A stretch of 64,000 bases of DNA from Brevibacillus choshinensis (GTDB taxonomy: Bacteria > Bacillota > Bacilli > Brevibacillales > Brevibacillaceae), in contig NZ_LJJB01000010.1 in the NCBI RefSeq assembly GCF_001420695.1, forward strand, positions 1,303,114 to 1,367,113. The letters are read 5' to 3'. Shown here piece after piece: positions 25,418 to 34,656 of this stretch. The position numbers were made by a program, and so were the translations under genes. Below the pieces are notes generated by a model, which was not told the DNA's origin, ran no database searches, and saw only the letters and a list, made by a program, of their open reading frames with translations. Every line of letters starts with the position of its first letter. The stretch's first letter is position 1.

Positions 25418-26896
25418 TTAGAGGCCAACACGGCCCATGCCGTTGATGACTTTGTCCAAGATTTCGTCCATGCTTGTCATGACGCGTGCGGATGCACTGT
25501 AGGCGTGCTGGTATTTCACCATTTCCGCCATCTCGTCGTCGATGGAGACACCCGATACGGACTGGCGCTGGTTATCTACAGTCCCTACGAGCATTTCAGA
25601 GTTAGCCTGATTACGAGTCGCTTCCTGGGCATCAACACCCAATTGGCTGATCGTGTAACGGTAGTAGTTATCTAGTGTGGAGCTCTCCGCAAGATCGTTT
25701 GGACCTGTTCCCGCAGCGAGAGTCTTGAATTTAACAGAGGCAATCGCGAGTGCCGTCTCGTTGTTACCCACTGGTGTAGAACCCGCTTCCGGCTTTGCAG
25801 CTGCGATGGCATCCAAGCTCTTTGTGATTTCCGGGTTGATGGCAATCGTAGCGGCACCTTTCGGATAATCACCGTTGGCAGTAAGCGTGCTAGAGTCCAC
25901 AAAGAAAGATAGTCCCTGAGCAGTACCATTATTAATATCAGCAAGACTCACACCAGTGCGGTGGATATCATTGATTTCCTTCGTCAAGTTCACCGCTAAA
26001 ACATCCAGGCGCTTCAAAATGTTAGGAACGATCTGATCACGTGATTCCAGCGTACCCGCCATATAACCGGAAGTCGGAACGAATGCTCCTCCGCCCAACG
26101 TCAAATCACTCATGCCGGTTAGCGGGTTTTGTACAGCAGCAAAAGGCTGCGCGGTGATTCCTGTAACGAAATCCCTGCCTTCGATCGTAACGTTTACCAT
26201 GCCGTTCGTAGACTGTGTAGCCTTGATGTCGACCAGCTTGGAGAGCTTGTCTACCAAGACATCACGTTGATCGTACAAGTCATTTGGCTGATAGCCGTGT
26301 GGCACGATATTGGAAATCTGGTTGTTCAGGCTGGCGATCTGCTGACCGAGCGAGTTGATTTCCATCGCCTTTACATTGACGACATTGTCCAGATCGGTTC
26401 GAACTTCCTGCAAATGCTTGTAAGTCGTATTAAACGTATCCGCGACAGCTTTGCTTCGTTCCCGAACAACCGCACGTGCGGAGGTGTCTGTGGGGTCTTT
26501 CGCCAAGTCCTGCCATGCCTGCCACATTTGGTCCATGACCTTTTGCAAGCCTGTATCGGAAGGTTCGTTCATGATGCCTTCTACCTTTTCCAAGGTTTCC
26601 GCACGGGCATCCCAATAGCCCTGACGCTTGAACTCGTTGCGATACTGAATATCCAGAAACTCTTCGCGTAGACGCTGAATGCTATCCGCTTGTACCCCTG
26701 TACCGAGGAGACCTGGCTCGATGCCTGCAAACATCCCCACGTATGGAAGTCCTGTTGTCGTCTCCATGTTCACACGCTGGCGGCTGTAGCCCTCGGTGTT
26801 TGCATTGGCGATGTTGTGGCCTGTCGTATTTAAGGCGGACTGTTGTGCGAACAGACCGCGTTTGCTTACCTCAATGCCATGAAAGGTTGAACGCAT
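25418..26896 (-). CDS. flgK: Flagellar hook-associated protein FlgK
   Basis: First junction protein (HAP1), 492 residues. MRSTFHGIEVSKRGLFAQQS, GHNIANANTEGYSRQRVNME and the C-terminal EEMAEMVKYQHAYSASARVM-type segment (DDEMAEMVKYQHAYSASARV) are hallmarks. Secreted by the flagellar export system. It lies between flgN, its export chaperone, and flgL. Confidence 0.96.
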   Translation of the reverse strand: MRSTFHGIEVSKRGLFAQQSALNTTGHNIANANTEGYSRQRVNMETTTGLPYVGMFAGIEPGLLGTGVQADSIQRLREEFLDIQYRNEFKRQGYWDARAETLEKVEGIMNEPSDTGLQKVMDQMWQAWQDLAKDPTDTSARAVVRERSKAVADTFNTTYKHLQEVRTDLDNVVNVKAMEINSLGQQIASLNNQISNIVPHGYQPNDLYDQRDVLVDKLSKLVDIKATQSTNGMVNVTIEGRDFVTGITAQPFAAVQNPLTGMSDLTLGGGAFVPTSGYMAGTLESRDQIVPNILKRLDVLAVNLTKEINDIHRTGVSLADINNGTAQGLSFFVDSSTLTANGDYPKGAATIAINPEITKSLDAIAAAKPEAGSTPVGNNETALAIASVKFKTLAAGTGPNDLAESSTLDNYYRYTISQLGVDAQEATRNQANSEMLVGTVDNQRQSVSGVSIDDEMAEMVKYQHAYSASARVMTSMDEILDKVINGMGRVGL

Positions 26897-26908
26897 GTTG
26901 ACACCTCT

Positions 26909-27409
26909 TTACGCTTTTTTATTAAAAAAAGTTCGATTTGCCTGACGATACCCTTCGGAGGATGGGTTGCCGTAAATGAAGTCGTCCTCCGGTGTATCTG
27001 TGATCAGGTCGAGCGTCATGTTTACAAAAGAAAGGGATTGCTTTAGCAACTGCTGATTCAGTTCGTTCGCATCTCGCAGTTCGAAAACAATCCGGTTCAG
27101 TTCATTGCGACGGGCAGTCAGTCGCGTCTTCTCTTCCGCACTGGTCGTCAACTTGATCAATTCAGCCAGTGTGCCTTCCTGCAGCGTCAAGCCTTTTTCG
27201 GCCGTCAGCTCTCTCACTACATTCAGACGGGCTGTCTCAGCTGCCGTGACGCCCTTGATCAGCTTTTGCTCCTGGCGCGTGATCGCCACCAGTTCATCCA
27301 CATTCCCTTTGATCAGCACATCTTTCTTGTGCGTGGACAATGTGTACATGGCTTTGTGAAGCTGGATCAAGTTGTCGAGCAGCTCGTAGAGCATTTCCAT
27401 TTTCGTCAT
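26909..27409 (-). CDS. flgN: FlgN-family export chaperone
   Basis: A 166-residue helical protein of the FlgN family, the cytosolic chaperone for FlgK and FlgL. LYELLDNLIQLHKAMYTLST, KKDVLIKGNVDELVAITRQE and FELRDANELNQQLLKQSLSF show the long coiled-coil helices. It lies directly before flgK and after flgM. Confidence 0.9.
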   Translation of the reverse strand: MTKMEMLYELLDNLIQLHKAMYTLSTHKKDVLIKGNVDELVAITRQEQKLIKGVTAAETARLNVVRELTAEKGLTLQEGTLAELIKLTTSAEEKTRLTARRNELNRIVFELRDANELNQQLLKQSLSFVNMTLDLITDTPEDDFIYGNPSSEGYRQANRTFFNKKA

Positions 27410-27445
27410 GTTGGGTTTCTCCCTCGTCTTCCCTAGAGAGCTTGT

Positions 27446-27721
27446 TTATTTCTTTTGCCAAAAGGACAGGAATTTCTCTGCGATCTTGTCACTAGAGACT
27501 CGATAGGTTCCTTCCTCTACTTGCTTTTTCAACCGATCCACCTTTTCCCGACGCTGCGGCGAATCCGGATCTTCCACTTGCTTCAGCATTTCCAACGCTT
27601 CTGTGGAAATATTTACTTCATCTTTACCCATCGGAATCTTGCCTGTTTTCCCTACCTGAGCATTGCCCGTCTTGTTGTAGGCATTGATCATTCCGACTCG
27701 ATTGGGTTCATTAATCCGCAT
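27446..27721 (-). CDS. flgM: Anti-sigma-D factor FlgM
   Basis: Inhibits sigma-D until the hook is complete, then is exported or inactivated. A 91-residue protein starting MRINEPNRVGMINAYNKTG, with the sigma-binding C-terminal part RREKVDRLKKQVEEGTYRVS and DKIAEKFLSFW. A sigma-D promoter upstream would give the known negative feedback on its own synthesis. First gene of flgM-flgN-flgK-flgL-yviE-fliW-csrA. Confidence 0.93.
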   Translation of the reverse strand: MRINEPNRVGMINAYNKTGNAQVGKTGKIPMGKDEVNISTEALEMLKQVEDPDSPQRREKVDRLKKQVEEGTYRVSSDKIAEKFLSFWQKK

Positions 27722-27763
27722 GTGAAAACCATCCTCTCAAACCACCGGACATGAATTGTGTCT

Positions 27764-27801
27764 AAAAAAAACCGATGATACCTCTTAGTAGTATCATCGG
27801 C
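27764..27801 (-). terminator. Terminator of yvyF
   Basis: GCCGATGATAC (27801-27791) pairs with GTATCATCGG (27780-27771 side), followed by eight T on minus. The 5' arm also contains the -10 element of the flgM promoter. Confidence 0.85.
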
Positions 27802-27821
27802 AATTTTGTTGTCCGCGATTA
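27794..27821 (-). promoter_or_regulatory. Sigma-D promoter of the flgM operon
   Basis: On the minus strand TAAT (27821-27818), a 16-nt spacer and GCCGATGA (27801-27794). Each element has one mismatch. Transcription would start just inside or after the yvyF terminator stem. Confidence 0.55.
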
Positions 27822-27837
27822 GTTTTTTTGTACAAAA

Positions 27838-28266
27838 CTATTCGTCAGCATCCTGCTTTCTTCGATACGCTGCTGTCGCAAATCCTGACAATTTGTCGTC
27901 TTCAAGACGTTGATCCACTTCGAGCTGCTGCGTGATATCATGCTTCAGACCTTTGATACAGGATTCGCAAATATTTCCGACCCGGATCATAAAACCACAA
28001 CTCTCGCAAGGATACCCAAGGTTTGGATTCCCAGCCACAGATATGCGACCTTCTTTAATAAATTTCGTAATTTGCTTAATACTTACACCAGTCGCTTCGC
28101 TCACCTGATGGATGTTGGAGCCACGATTTTCCCGCTTGCGCAAAAAACGCGCACATAGCTCATATTCCTGTTCCACTGTTTGATAGCACTTCGGACAAAT
28201 GTCGCGGACAGCTTGTACATATAGTGCATCACAACGTGAACAGTTTGCCAGTTTGCCCAAAGACAT
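27838..28266 (-). CDS. yvyF: YvyF-like flagellar region regulatory protein
   Basis: A 142-residue cytosolic protein of the flagellar-operon family next to flgM. Two zinc-finger-like Cys pairs flank a helix-turn-helix: CSRCDALYVQAVRDICPKC at 9-27 and CESCGFMIRVGNICESC near 87-103. The middle part, IHQVSEATGVSIKQITKFIK, reads like a MerR-type HTH. A regulatory role is likely, but the target is unknown. It follows comFC as in Bacillus. Confidence 0.88.
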   Translation of the reverse strand: MSLGKLANCSRCDALYVQAVRDICPKCYQTVEQEYELCARFLRKRENRGSNIHQVSEATGVSIKQITKFIKEGRISVAGNPNLGYPCESCGFMIRVGNICESCIKGLKHDITQQLEVDQRLEDDKLSGFATAAYRRKQDADE

Positions 28267-28352
28267 AATGACACCCCTTCACTTACCTTCTATATTTCGT
28301 TCCGTTCTCTACTTGTTGATGCTCCCATGATAACTCAAATCTTGCATGCTGG

Positions 28353-29123
28353 CTATCGATAGATCGTTACGGAATAGATGTGGCTATGAGGCCCTACATT
28401 CTCACCTATCGTTTTGGCGCATGACCGCAGAGTGGAGCCTGTCGTGTAGATATCGTCCAGCAACAGAATCCTGTACGATCCTGCCTCGGCTTGTCCCAGA
28501 CATTCACCTGCCCATGAAAACGCCCCATCCATGCTTTCCTCTCGAGCTGAACGACCCGCCTGTTGACTGAGCTTGGCCGTCCTCTTCGTTCGGAGGAGCA
28601 AAGAACGAACGGGAACTCCAATATTGGCACCCAGCCTTTTTGCCAACAAATCAACCTGATTGAAGCCTCTCTCCTGCAAACGTTGCTCATGAAGAGGAAC
28701 TGTAGCAATGCAGTCAAAGGAGGTCCCTGCATGATAGTGATACACCGCTATCGTCAGAAGCTTAGCGTAAAAAGCAGCTAGTCGTTCCTCGCCACGATAT
28801 TTGTACGTGCCGAGCAATTCTTTTCCCCATTCATTATATCGGAGTAAACTGCGATTACTTTGAAGCGTTTCTCCTGTTATTTTATTACAATCCTGACACA
28901 ATCCATCTGCTATATACTCCCGTCCGCATTGCTGACAAATCTCATCCCCGATGACCGGCAATCGCTCCAGACAAGCAGCACACAAAGAAAGTCCAGCAAC
29001 CAAGCGATACATGACAGGGTAGCGCGATCGGCTGGATAGCCGACGGGCCAGGTTACGAGCTGCTGACTCCTTGGCCTGCAATACGATACGGCCTGCACAA
29101 GCTACGCATGAGTCTGCTCTCAT
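28353..29123 (-). CDS. comFC: ComFC competence protein (phosphoribosyltransferase-like)
   Basis: Late competence protein needed for DNA uptake in transformation. The N-terminal zinc ribbon shows CAACLERL and ICQQCGREYIADGLCQDC. The C-terminal phosphoribosyltransferase fold has ILLLDDIYTTGSTLRSCAKT, the PRPP loop. The ATG overlaps the comFA stop by 4 nt (ATGA). comFB, which lies between these genes in B. subtilis, is absent. Confidence 0.93.
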   Translation of the reverse strand: MRADSCVACAGRIVLQAKESAARNLARRLSSRSRYPVMYRLVAGLSLCAACLERLPVIGDEICQQCGREYIADGLCQDCNKITGETLQSNRSLLRYNEWGKELLGTYKYRGEERLAAFYAKLLTIAVYHYHAGTSFDCIATVPLHEQRLQERGFNQVDLLAKRLGANIGVPVRSLLLRTKRTAKLSQQAGRSAREESMDGAFSWAGECLGQAEAGSYRILLLDDIYTTGSTLRSCAKTIGENVGPHSHIYSVTIYR

Positions 29124-31063
29124 GTCTGGCCCACTTGGGATCGAATCGTCTGTGCCAACTGATTCATATGCCTGATCTGTTTGACTGCCGCTCGCGGTGA
29201 TGGAGCGCGATCTGCCTGCAGAAACAGGACGGTTCCCGCAGGATCATCGACAGACCTTCCTACTCGCCCTGCGATCTGGACCAAGGATGCCTCATCAAAT
29301 ACAGGAGCCTCTGCTCCAATCACAACTACATCGCTTCGGGGAATCGTCACTCCCCGCTCCAGGATCGTCGTCGTCACCATAAGCCGATATCGTTTTTCCC
29401 GGAAAGCCCGTACCTTTTCTTCACGCAATGAGTCTGCTGCATGTACCCCAGCCAACTGGGACGCCTCATCAGGAAAGAACTTCGTCAGGTAGCCGATCAC
29501 CTTTTCCACATCATCAATACGTGGGACAAACAAAAACAGTTGCCGTTCAGACTGAAGAGAGGTCCGGACCAACTCGAGTAACGGAGCAATCGGGCGACTG
29601 GCTTTTAAACGCTTGTGTAGTCCTTGGACGGTAACGACACGTGGCACAGGTAGCGCCGATCCATGGTAACGTCCCGGCAACAAAACGTGCGTGTAAGAAC
29701 TCAGCGTCGGAAGCGAGAAACGAGCACCGAACCTGAACCAGTCCTTTCGTTTGGCTACCAAGCTTTTTTGGAGATAGCGCGGAGGAGTCGCGCTCAAATA
29801 GAGCAGCTTGCCCTCTGGTTGCACCGCTCGGGATACTGCCCTGTAGAGCATCGGATTGTTGTGGTACGGAAACGCGTCCACTTCATCCAAAACGACAAGT
29901 GGAAACCGCTGATAATACCGCATGACCTGATGGGTCGTAGCAATCGTAACATCTGCTTCCTCCCACTTCTCTGTACTGGAGCCGTGAACAGCAATGACAC
30001 GGGCTTGAGGAAAGACACGCTGCAAACGAGGAGCAAGCTCCAGCACCACATCTTTGCGTGGAGTCGCGATCAAGACTCGTCCACCTGCTGCCAACGCCTC
30101 TGAGATAGAGGGAAACAGCAGCTCCGTCTTGCCTGCCCCACACACAGCCCAGATCAAAAACTGTGTCGCACCCGGACGATCATTCACAACGTATCTACGT
30201 GCTTGCTCTGCTGCCACTGCCTGATCGGCGGAATAGCTACCTGTCCAGCGTAATTGAGAAGCCCGCAGCCGACTCTCTGCATCTTCTCTAGCGATTGCGG
30301 AGCGGCTAGGCACCAGCAAATACGGTGTACAGCATTTGCTCCGGCCCATCCCCAGGCAAACTGTACAGTAGGCACATCCTTGTCCGCAGGTATGGCAAAT
30401 CGTTAGCTCTATTTCCTTTCGCTTGCTACCGCATCTGTCGCATGTCAGTTCCAATTGGTGCTTCCACCAGCTTTTCTTCACAGAGAAACGCACTCCCGGT
30501 CGCCAATCGGCCGACTCTGCCAACACCATCCTGTGCAAGATCGGGGTCAAATCAGGACCAGACACATCTCTTTTCATCAGCAATGTCTCTACCTCTTCCC
30601 ATAGAAGCGCTCGACCTTCGAGGAGGGAACTGATACCTACGTCTTCGTGAGCCCCTAATCCCCCAGTCCGAGCTCCTTCAACGCCCCTACGGCTGACAGC
30701 AACAGACCGTTCTTCAACGACCCACTCAAACCACTCTCGCTGTAATGGCTTTTCTCCCATCATTTCACGACCGTACAACGCAGCCGTCTCTCTCACGGTC
30801 GAAACAGCCAGCTCCCTTAATTCTGCCAGTCCTTCCTCACTCATCGCCCTTGAGCTCCCCTGCCTATCCGCCAAACGTGCATTTACGACCTCCCGCAACG
30901 AAAAGGCTATGGCGAGCGACGGGCTCTTTCCGATCACATGCAACTGGCACCCTTCCCGCTCCTGCCAAAACGATTGATCTACAGAAAAACATGGTGTGAC
31001 GTACGCCTTAGCCGATCGAATGGGCTCGCCCCCCACTTTGATATAGAGCAAATACTCACACAC
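29120..31063 (-). CDS. comFA: ComFA DNA-uptake helicase/translocase, long form
   Basis: ATP-driven motor for single-strand DNA uptake across the membrane. Four-Cys zinc motifs cluster at about 208-245 (CDRC, CHTC, CAYC, CTVC). Walker A is AVCGAGKTE at 306-314, the DEAD box is DEVD near 394, and LSATP and QIAGRVGRS are motifs III and VI. 647 residues is about 180 longer than B. subtilis ComFA; the extra N-terminal part (1-200) has no recognised domain and may be genus specific. The GTG start at 31063 lies 8 nt after GGAGG. No ComK box was recognised upstream. Confidence 0.93.
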   Translation of the reverse strand: MCEYLLYIKVGGEPIRSAKAYVTPCFSVDQSFWQEREGCQLHVIGKSPSLAIAFSLREVVNARLADRQGSSRAMSEEGLAELRELAVSTVRETAALYGREMMGEKPLQREWFEWVVEERSVAVSRRGVEGARTGGLGAHEDVGISSLLEGRALLWEEVETLLMKRDVSGPDLTPILHRMVLAESADWRPGVRFSVKKSWWKHQLELTCDRCGSKRKEIELTICHTCGQGCAYCTVCLGMGRSKCCTPYLLVPSRSAIAREDAESRLRASQLRWTGSYSADQAVAAEQARRYVVNDRPGATQFLIWAVCGAGKTELLFPSISEALAAGGRVLIATPRKDVVLELAPRLQRVFPQARVIAVHGSSTEKWEEADVTIATTHQVMRYYQRFPLVVLDEVDAFPYHNNPMLYRAVSRAVQPEGKLLYLSATPPRYLQKSLVAKRKDWFRFGARFSLPTLSSYTHVLLPGRYHGSALPVPRVVTVQGLHKRLKASRPIAPLLELVRTSLQSERQLFLFVPRIDDVEKVIGYLTKFFPDEASQLAGVHAADSLREEKVRAFREKRYRLMVTTTILERGVTIPRSDVVVIGAEAPVFDEASLVQIAGRVGRSVDDPAGTVLFLQADRAPSPRAAVKQIRHMNQLAQTIRSQVGQT

Positions 31064-31149
31064 ACGGCTTCCCTCCCAATCGATTCTTGTTGCCCTTAGT
31101 GTGCAAAAAGAAAGAGAGGTGGCGCAAATATTTCAATCCTTTCTGAAAA

Positions 31150-31176
31150 AGAAAAAAGAGCGCGGGATGCGCTCTT
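31150..31176 (-). terminator. Terminator of the degSU operon
   Basis: AAGAGCGC (31156-31163) pairs with GCGCTCTT (31169-31176), followed by T-rich sequence on minus. The stem overlaps the stop codon of the small gene before it. Confidence 0.85.
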
Positions 31177-31552
31177 ACGTTTTCTGCACGTTTGTTTCTT
31201 GCCGCAAATCGATGATGATGTCCGTCTGAGAATACCCCTCTTGCTCATCGTCAAGCAAATAGAAGGAGTACGGATAGCGTCCATACGTACTACAGATCCG
31301 CTTGGTCTCATCCGAAGAACCTAAATCAATCAAAGAGATGCGGATAGCCTTGCCACTCCAATAAGAACGGAACAGGAGTCGTCGAATGACTCGTTCCAAT
31401 ACTTGCTCGGAATCCCGTACCAATAACCGATAGTGCTCAAGTGGGGGCTCATTGCTGCTACTCATCCGATCAGCCCATTTGTCAGCCAGCATCACGAGTA
31501 AAGAGGAGCAGCCATATGCCGCCAACAACCAAATAACCAGTTCTTCCATCAC
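31175..31552 (-). CDS. Unknown membrane-anchored protein after degU
   Basis: A product of about 125 residues with one N-terminal hydrophobic helix (EELVIWLLAAYGCSSLLVML) and a soluble domain. IRISLIDLGSSDETKRICST resembles the start of family 2 glycosyltransferases, but the protein is far too short for that fold to be complete. The start is uncertain: GGAGG is 7 nt before a GTG (31552) and 10 nt before the next ATG (31549). It is the last gene of the deacetylase-degS-degU unit. Confidence 0.7.
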   Translation of the reverse strand: MMEELVIWLLAAYGCSSLLVMLADKWADRMSSSNEPPLEHYRLLVRDSEQVLERVIRRLLFRSYWSGKAIRISLIDLGSSDETKRICSTYGRYPYSFYLLDDEQEGYSQTDIIIDLRQETNVQKT

Positions 31553-31618
31553 GGTCATACCTCCTCTAGTAACAAGGTATGCCGGATAGCTTGGCCACGG
31601 TGCAGTTTCGCTGTTTTC

Positions 31619-32326
31619 TTACAGCTTCACCCAACCATTTTTAATGGAGATGACAACAGCCTGCGTACGGTCTTGTACACTCAGCTTTTGCAAAATGCTG
31701 CTGACGTGATTTTTGACCGTTTTCTCACTGATGAACAGGAATTCGCCGATTGCACGGTTGCTCTTTCCTTCAGCCATCAGCTGCAGTACTTCACGCTCAC
31801 GGCGCGTCAACGATTCGATCACTTTTGGATCAATCGCCTGCGATTCATCAATCGAAAAGCTGCGCTCTGCTGCGCCCTCTTGCTCGCTTAAACGACGGAA
31901 TTCCTCGATCAGCTTGCCTGTTACTTTGGGATGGATGTAGGCGCCACCACTCGCTACGACACGCACAGCATCCACTAGATCGCTCGTTCCCATCTCTTTG
32001 AGCAAATAGCCGGATGCACCAGAGCGGAGCGTGCGGTATACGTATCCTTCGTCGTCATGAATGGAGAGCATAATTACGCGGGTGTTTGGACTCGCCGTAA
32101 TCACATTTTCTGCTGCGGAGACGCCATTGATGTGTGGCATATTGATATCCATCAGCAATACGTCTGGCTTATGCTCTTCTGCCAACACGGCAGCTTCGCC
32201 TCCATCGGCACCTTCTCCGACGACCTTGAAATCGTCTTCCATTTCTAAAATACGCTTAACGCCTTCACGGAACAATTGATGGTCGTCCACAATCACGATG
32301 CGGAGCTCTTGCTGTCTCTTATCCAT
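31619..32326 (-). CDS. degU: Response regulator DegU
   Basis: Response regulator controlling competence, exoenzymes, motility and biofilm matrix. The receiver domain has the phospho-acceptor D60 in [10 protein letters not shown] and [20 protein letters not shown]. The C-terminal LuxR-type HTH (about 168-230) has [20 protein letters not shown] and [16 protein letters not shown]. 235 residues. It follows degS by 32 nt. Confidence 0.95.
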   Translation of the reverse strand: MDKRQQELRIVIVDDHQLFREGVKRILEMEDDFKVVGEGADGGEAAVLAEEHKPDVLLMDINMPHINGVSAAENVITASPNTRVIMLSIHDDEGYVYRTLRSGASGYLLKEMGTSDLVDAVRVVASGGAYIHPKVTGKLIEEFRRLSEQEGAAERSFSIDESQAIDPKVIESLTRREREVLQLMAEGKSNRAIGEFLFISEKTVKNHVSSILQKLSVQDRTQAVVISIKNGWVKL

Positions 32327-32358
32327 GGTTCATCCCCCTGTACATGTTCTATGTTTTT

Positions 32359-33501
32359 TCACATTTTTAGCGGTATTTGGAAAATGACCTTTGTTCCATC
32401 GCCTGGAGCCGATTGCAGATCCACGGATCCCTCCAGCAGCTGGACGCGTTCTTTCATACCTAGCAAACCGAATGAACCTCCATTCGCCAATCGTTTCTCC
32501 AGATCAAACCCGACACCGTCGTCTTTTACTACGAGACTCAACGAATCCTGGACAAATTCCAGCTTCACTTGTACGGAATTGGCCTGTGCATGCTTCTCCA
32601 CATTGTTCAGACATTCCTGAACCAACCGGAAAATAGCGGCCTTTACCGAACTGCGCAGAGGAGGTTCCACACCAAATACTACCAGATCTATGGAAGACTC
32701 GATACGTTCTTCACATGTTTGTATGTATTTTTGCAGGGTTGGTACCAGTCCCAGATCGTCTAATGCCATCGGGCGCAGGTCGAAAATGATCCTTCTTACG
32801 TCGGACAAGCTCATCCGAACCATTTCTTTCAACTCATGCAATTCCATTTGCGCTTCCAGAATGCGTTCATTTTTCAGCATTCTTTCGACGATCTCCGAGC
32901 GCAACACCACATTGGCCATCGATTGCGCTGGACCATCGTGAATTTCCCGCGCTACACGTTTGCGTTCCTCTTCTTGAGCCTGAATGACTTTTAGCCCCAT
33001 CAATTGATGCTGCTTGGCAGACTCCAGTGCCTCTCCAATCTTGCTTAGATCGCCAGTCAAATACCCTAATACGACACCCATTTGGGACACCAGCTTTTCC
33101 GCGCGATCGATTGTTACTTCCAACGTGCGCAATTGACGCTCCAGATCATTACGTCTGCGCTTCAAGTTATTTTCCCGCTCCCGATAAATCGATAGCTCGA
33201 CCTGAATACGACTCGCTTCCTCATAGGCGATCCGGATGTCTTCCTCCGTGTACATATGAAAATTACGACTCACCAACACCAGGCGATTACGAGTCTTGCG
33301 ATACGCCAGTTCCAGCGCATCTACCTTTTGAATGACTTTGGAAATCTCCTGACGCAGTTCATGAAGATCCAGCTTCAACGAGTTTCCTTGCTGTCTTGCA
33401 TTTTCAGCTATATCAAATATTTGGGTTTTACTTGTCTCCACTGTTTCAATCGTTCGTTTAATAACTCCATCGAGCATGCTAATGTCAATCGCCTTGTTCA
33501 T
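32359..33501 (-). CDS. degS: Sensor histidine kinase DegS
   Basis: Cytosolic kinase for DegU, 380 residues without membrane segments. The N-terminal half is the DegS sensor coiled coil. The HisKA_3 phosphoacceptor is H188 in RVAREIHDGPAQSMANVVLR, followed by an HATPase with CLNNVEKHAQANSVQV and KDDGVGFDLEKRL. Its ATG overlaps the stop of the polysaccharide deacetylase gene by 4 nt. Confidence 0.95.
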   Translation of the reverse strand: MNKAIDISMLDGVIKRTIETVETSKTQIFDIAENARQQGNSLKLDLHELRQEISKVIQKVDALELAYRKTRNRLVLVSRNFHMYTEEDIRIAYEEASRIQVELSIYRERENNLKRRRNDLERQLRTLEVTIDRAEKLVSQMGVVLGYLTGDLSKIGEALESAKQHQLMGLKVIQAQEEERKRVAREIHDGPAQSMANVVLRSEIVERMLKNERILEAQMELHELKEMVRMSLSDVRRIIFDLRPMALDDLGLVPTLQKYIQTCEERIESSIDLVVFGVEPPLRSSVKAAIFRLVQECLNNVEKHAQANSVQVKLEFVQDSLSLVVKDDGVGFDLEKRLANGGSFGLLGMKERVQLLEGSVDLQSAPGDGTKVIFQIPLKM

Positions 33502-34514
33502 GATTGCTCTCCTTCAAACTCATTTTTCGCTTTCGTGAACAGCTGATGGAGGGTTGTTACATCCACATCTCTCACTCCCACATCAAACCTGGGAATGGCA
33601 AACGGATTCGTTCCACTTTTCACGACTCCTGGAGTGGACGTAAATACATAGCGGTAACCAGCTTGCTGGGCAGTCTCCCTTACGATGCTGCTGGTGTAAC
33701 CATACGGCAGTGAAATCGTGTCTACCTGATGATCTGTCCATTCGCCTAGACCGACTCGGGACATGCTAAAGTCCACGTATAGACGATCCCTGTACTCCTG
33801 CTCGACTTCCAATCGTTGCAGATCCTCCCGGTATACAGGAGCCGTCTCTGGCCCCAGCTCTCCCCATTCGTTTTGTTCTTGCTCGTCATGGAGACTGTAC
33901 GTGTGAGATCCAAAAGCAGCCAGTCCTGAACCTTGCATTTCTTTTACCTGTTGACGAGTAAGCGGTGTTGTCATCTTCTCCCGTTTTCGATCCGCAGCAT
34001 CACGCAATCGGTCCGCAATGACAAAATTGACGGAGGGATAGCCGTAGCTCATTAAGATCGGAAAGGCATCTGTGTAATAGCTCTCATAACCGTCATCAAA
34101 TGTAATCAATACAGCGTTGTCAGTAGAAAGATCGCCAGTTTCCATAAATCGTGTAAACTCATCCAACGATATTGGATTTAAGCCATTCTCATGCAGAAAG
34201 GACATATGCCCGGCAAACTGCTCGGGTGTGATCGCATAATGCTGATCGGATCCCTTTGCGACGTGGTGATACTTGAATACAACCACAAAATGTCTATACC
34301 ATAGTTTCGGTTTTGTTGTTGCTTTTTTTAAGGGCGTGACGTTTGGCTCAGCATTCTGCTCTACGCTTATGCTCTTAGACGTATCAACATGGGGAAAAGG
34401 TTGCACTTCTGGCACATTCTTTTTTTCTCCAGACACATTCCCCATGATTCCAGCAGTCACAATCATAAATAAAAAGGTTACAAACACAAAAAGGAAGAGC
34501 CTCTTGTTCGGCAA
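33498..34514 (-). CDS. Exported polysaccharide deacetylase
   Basis: A 338-residue extracytoplasmic deacetylase of the NodB homology family. It starts with an uncleaved-looking hydrophobic helix (RLFLFVFVTFLFMIVTAGIM). The catalytic motif 1 is VLITFDDGYESYYTDAFPIL, with FGSHTYSLH providing the metal histidines. FKYHHVAKG is typical of the PgaB-like subgroup acting on poly-GlcNAc or cell wall glycans. It is translationally coupled to degS, an unusual partner worth noting. Confidence 0.87.
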   Translation of the reverse strand: MPNKRLFLFVFVTFLFMIVTAGIMGNVSGEKKNVPEVQPFPHVDTSKSISVEQNAEPNVTPLKKATTKPKLWYRHFVVVFKYHHVAKGSDQHYAITPEQFAGHMSFLHENGLNPISLDEFTRFMETGDLSTDNAVLITFDDGYESYYTDAFPILMSYGYPSVNFVIADRLRDAADRKREKMTTPLTRQQVKEMQGSGLAAFGSHTYSLHDEQEQNEWGELGPETAPVYREDLQRLEVEQEYRDRLYVDFSMSRVGLGEWTDHQVDTISLPYGYTSSIVRETAQQAGYRYVFTSTPGVVKSGTNPFAIPRFDVGVRDVDVTTLHQLFTKAKNEFEGEQS

Positions 34515-34605
34515 AAAAACCCCTCCTTACTTCCCCATAAGAAGATTCGACATAGTCCTACAAAATCCTTTGTAGGCCCTTCCCCAATAAATGGACAGAC
34601 TTTAT

Positions 34606-34645
34606 CGTACAAAAAAGAGCCTAGCATGTAAACTAGGCTCTTTCA
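34606..34645 (-). terminator. Terminator of metK
   Basis: AAAGAGCCTAG pairs with CTAGGCTCTTT around a TTTACATG-type loop, with a T run on minus. It lies just after the metK stop. Confidence 0.88.
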
Positions 34646-34656
34646 TCGGCTACTAC

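Noticed and set aside
31064-31150. ComK boxes ahead of comFA
   Set aside because: No paired AAAA-N5-TTTT elements were found.
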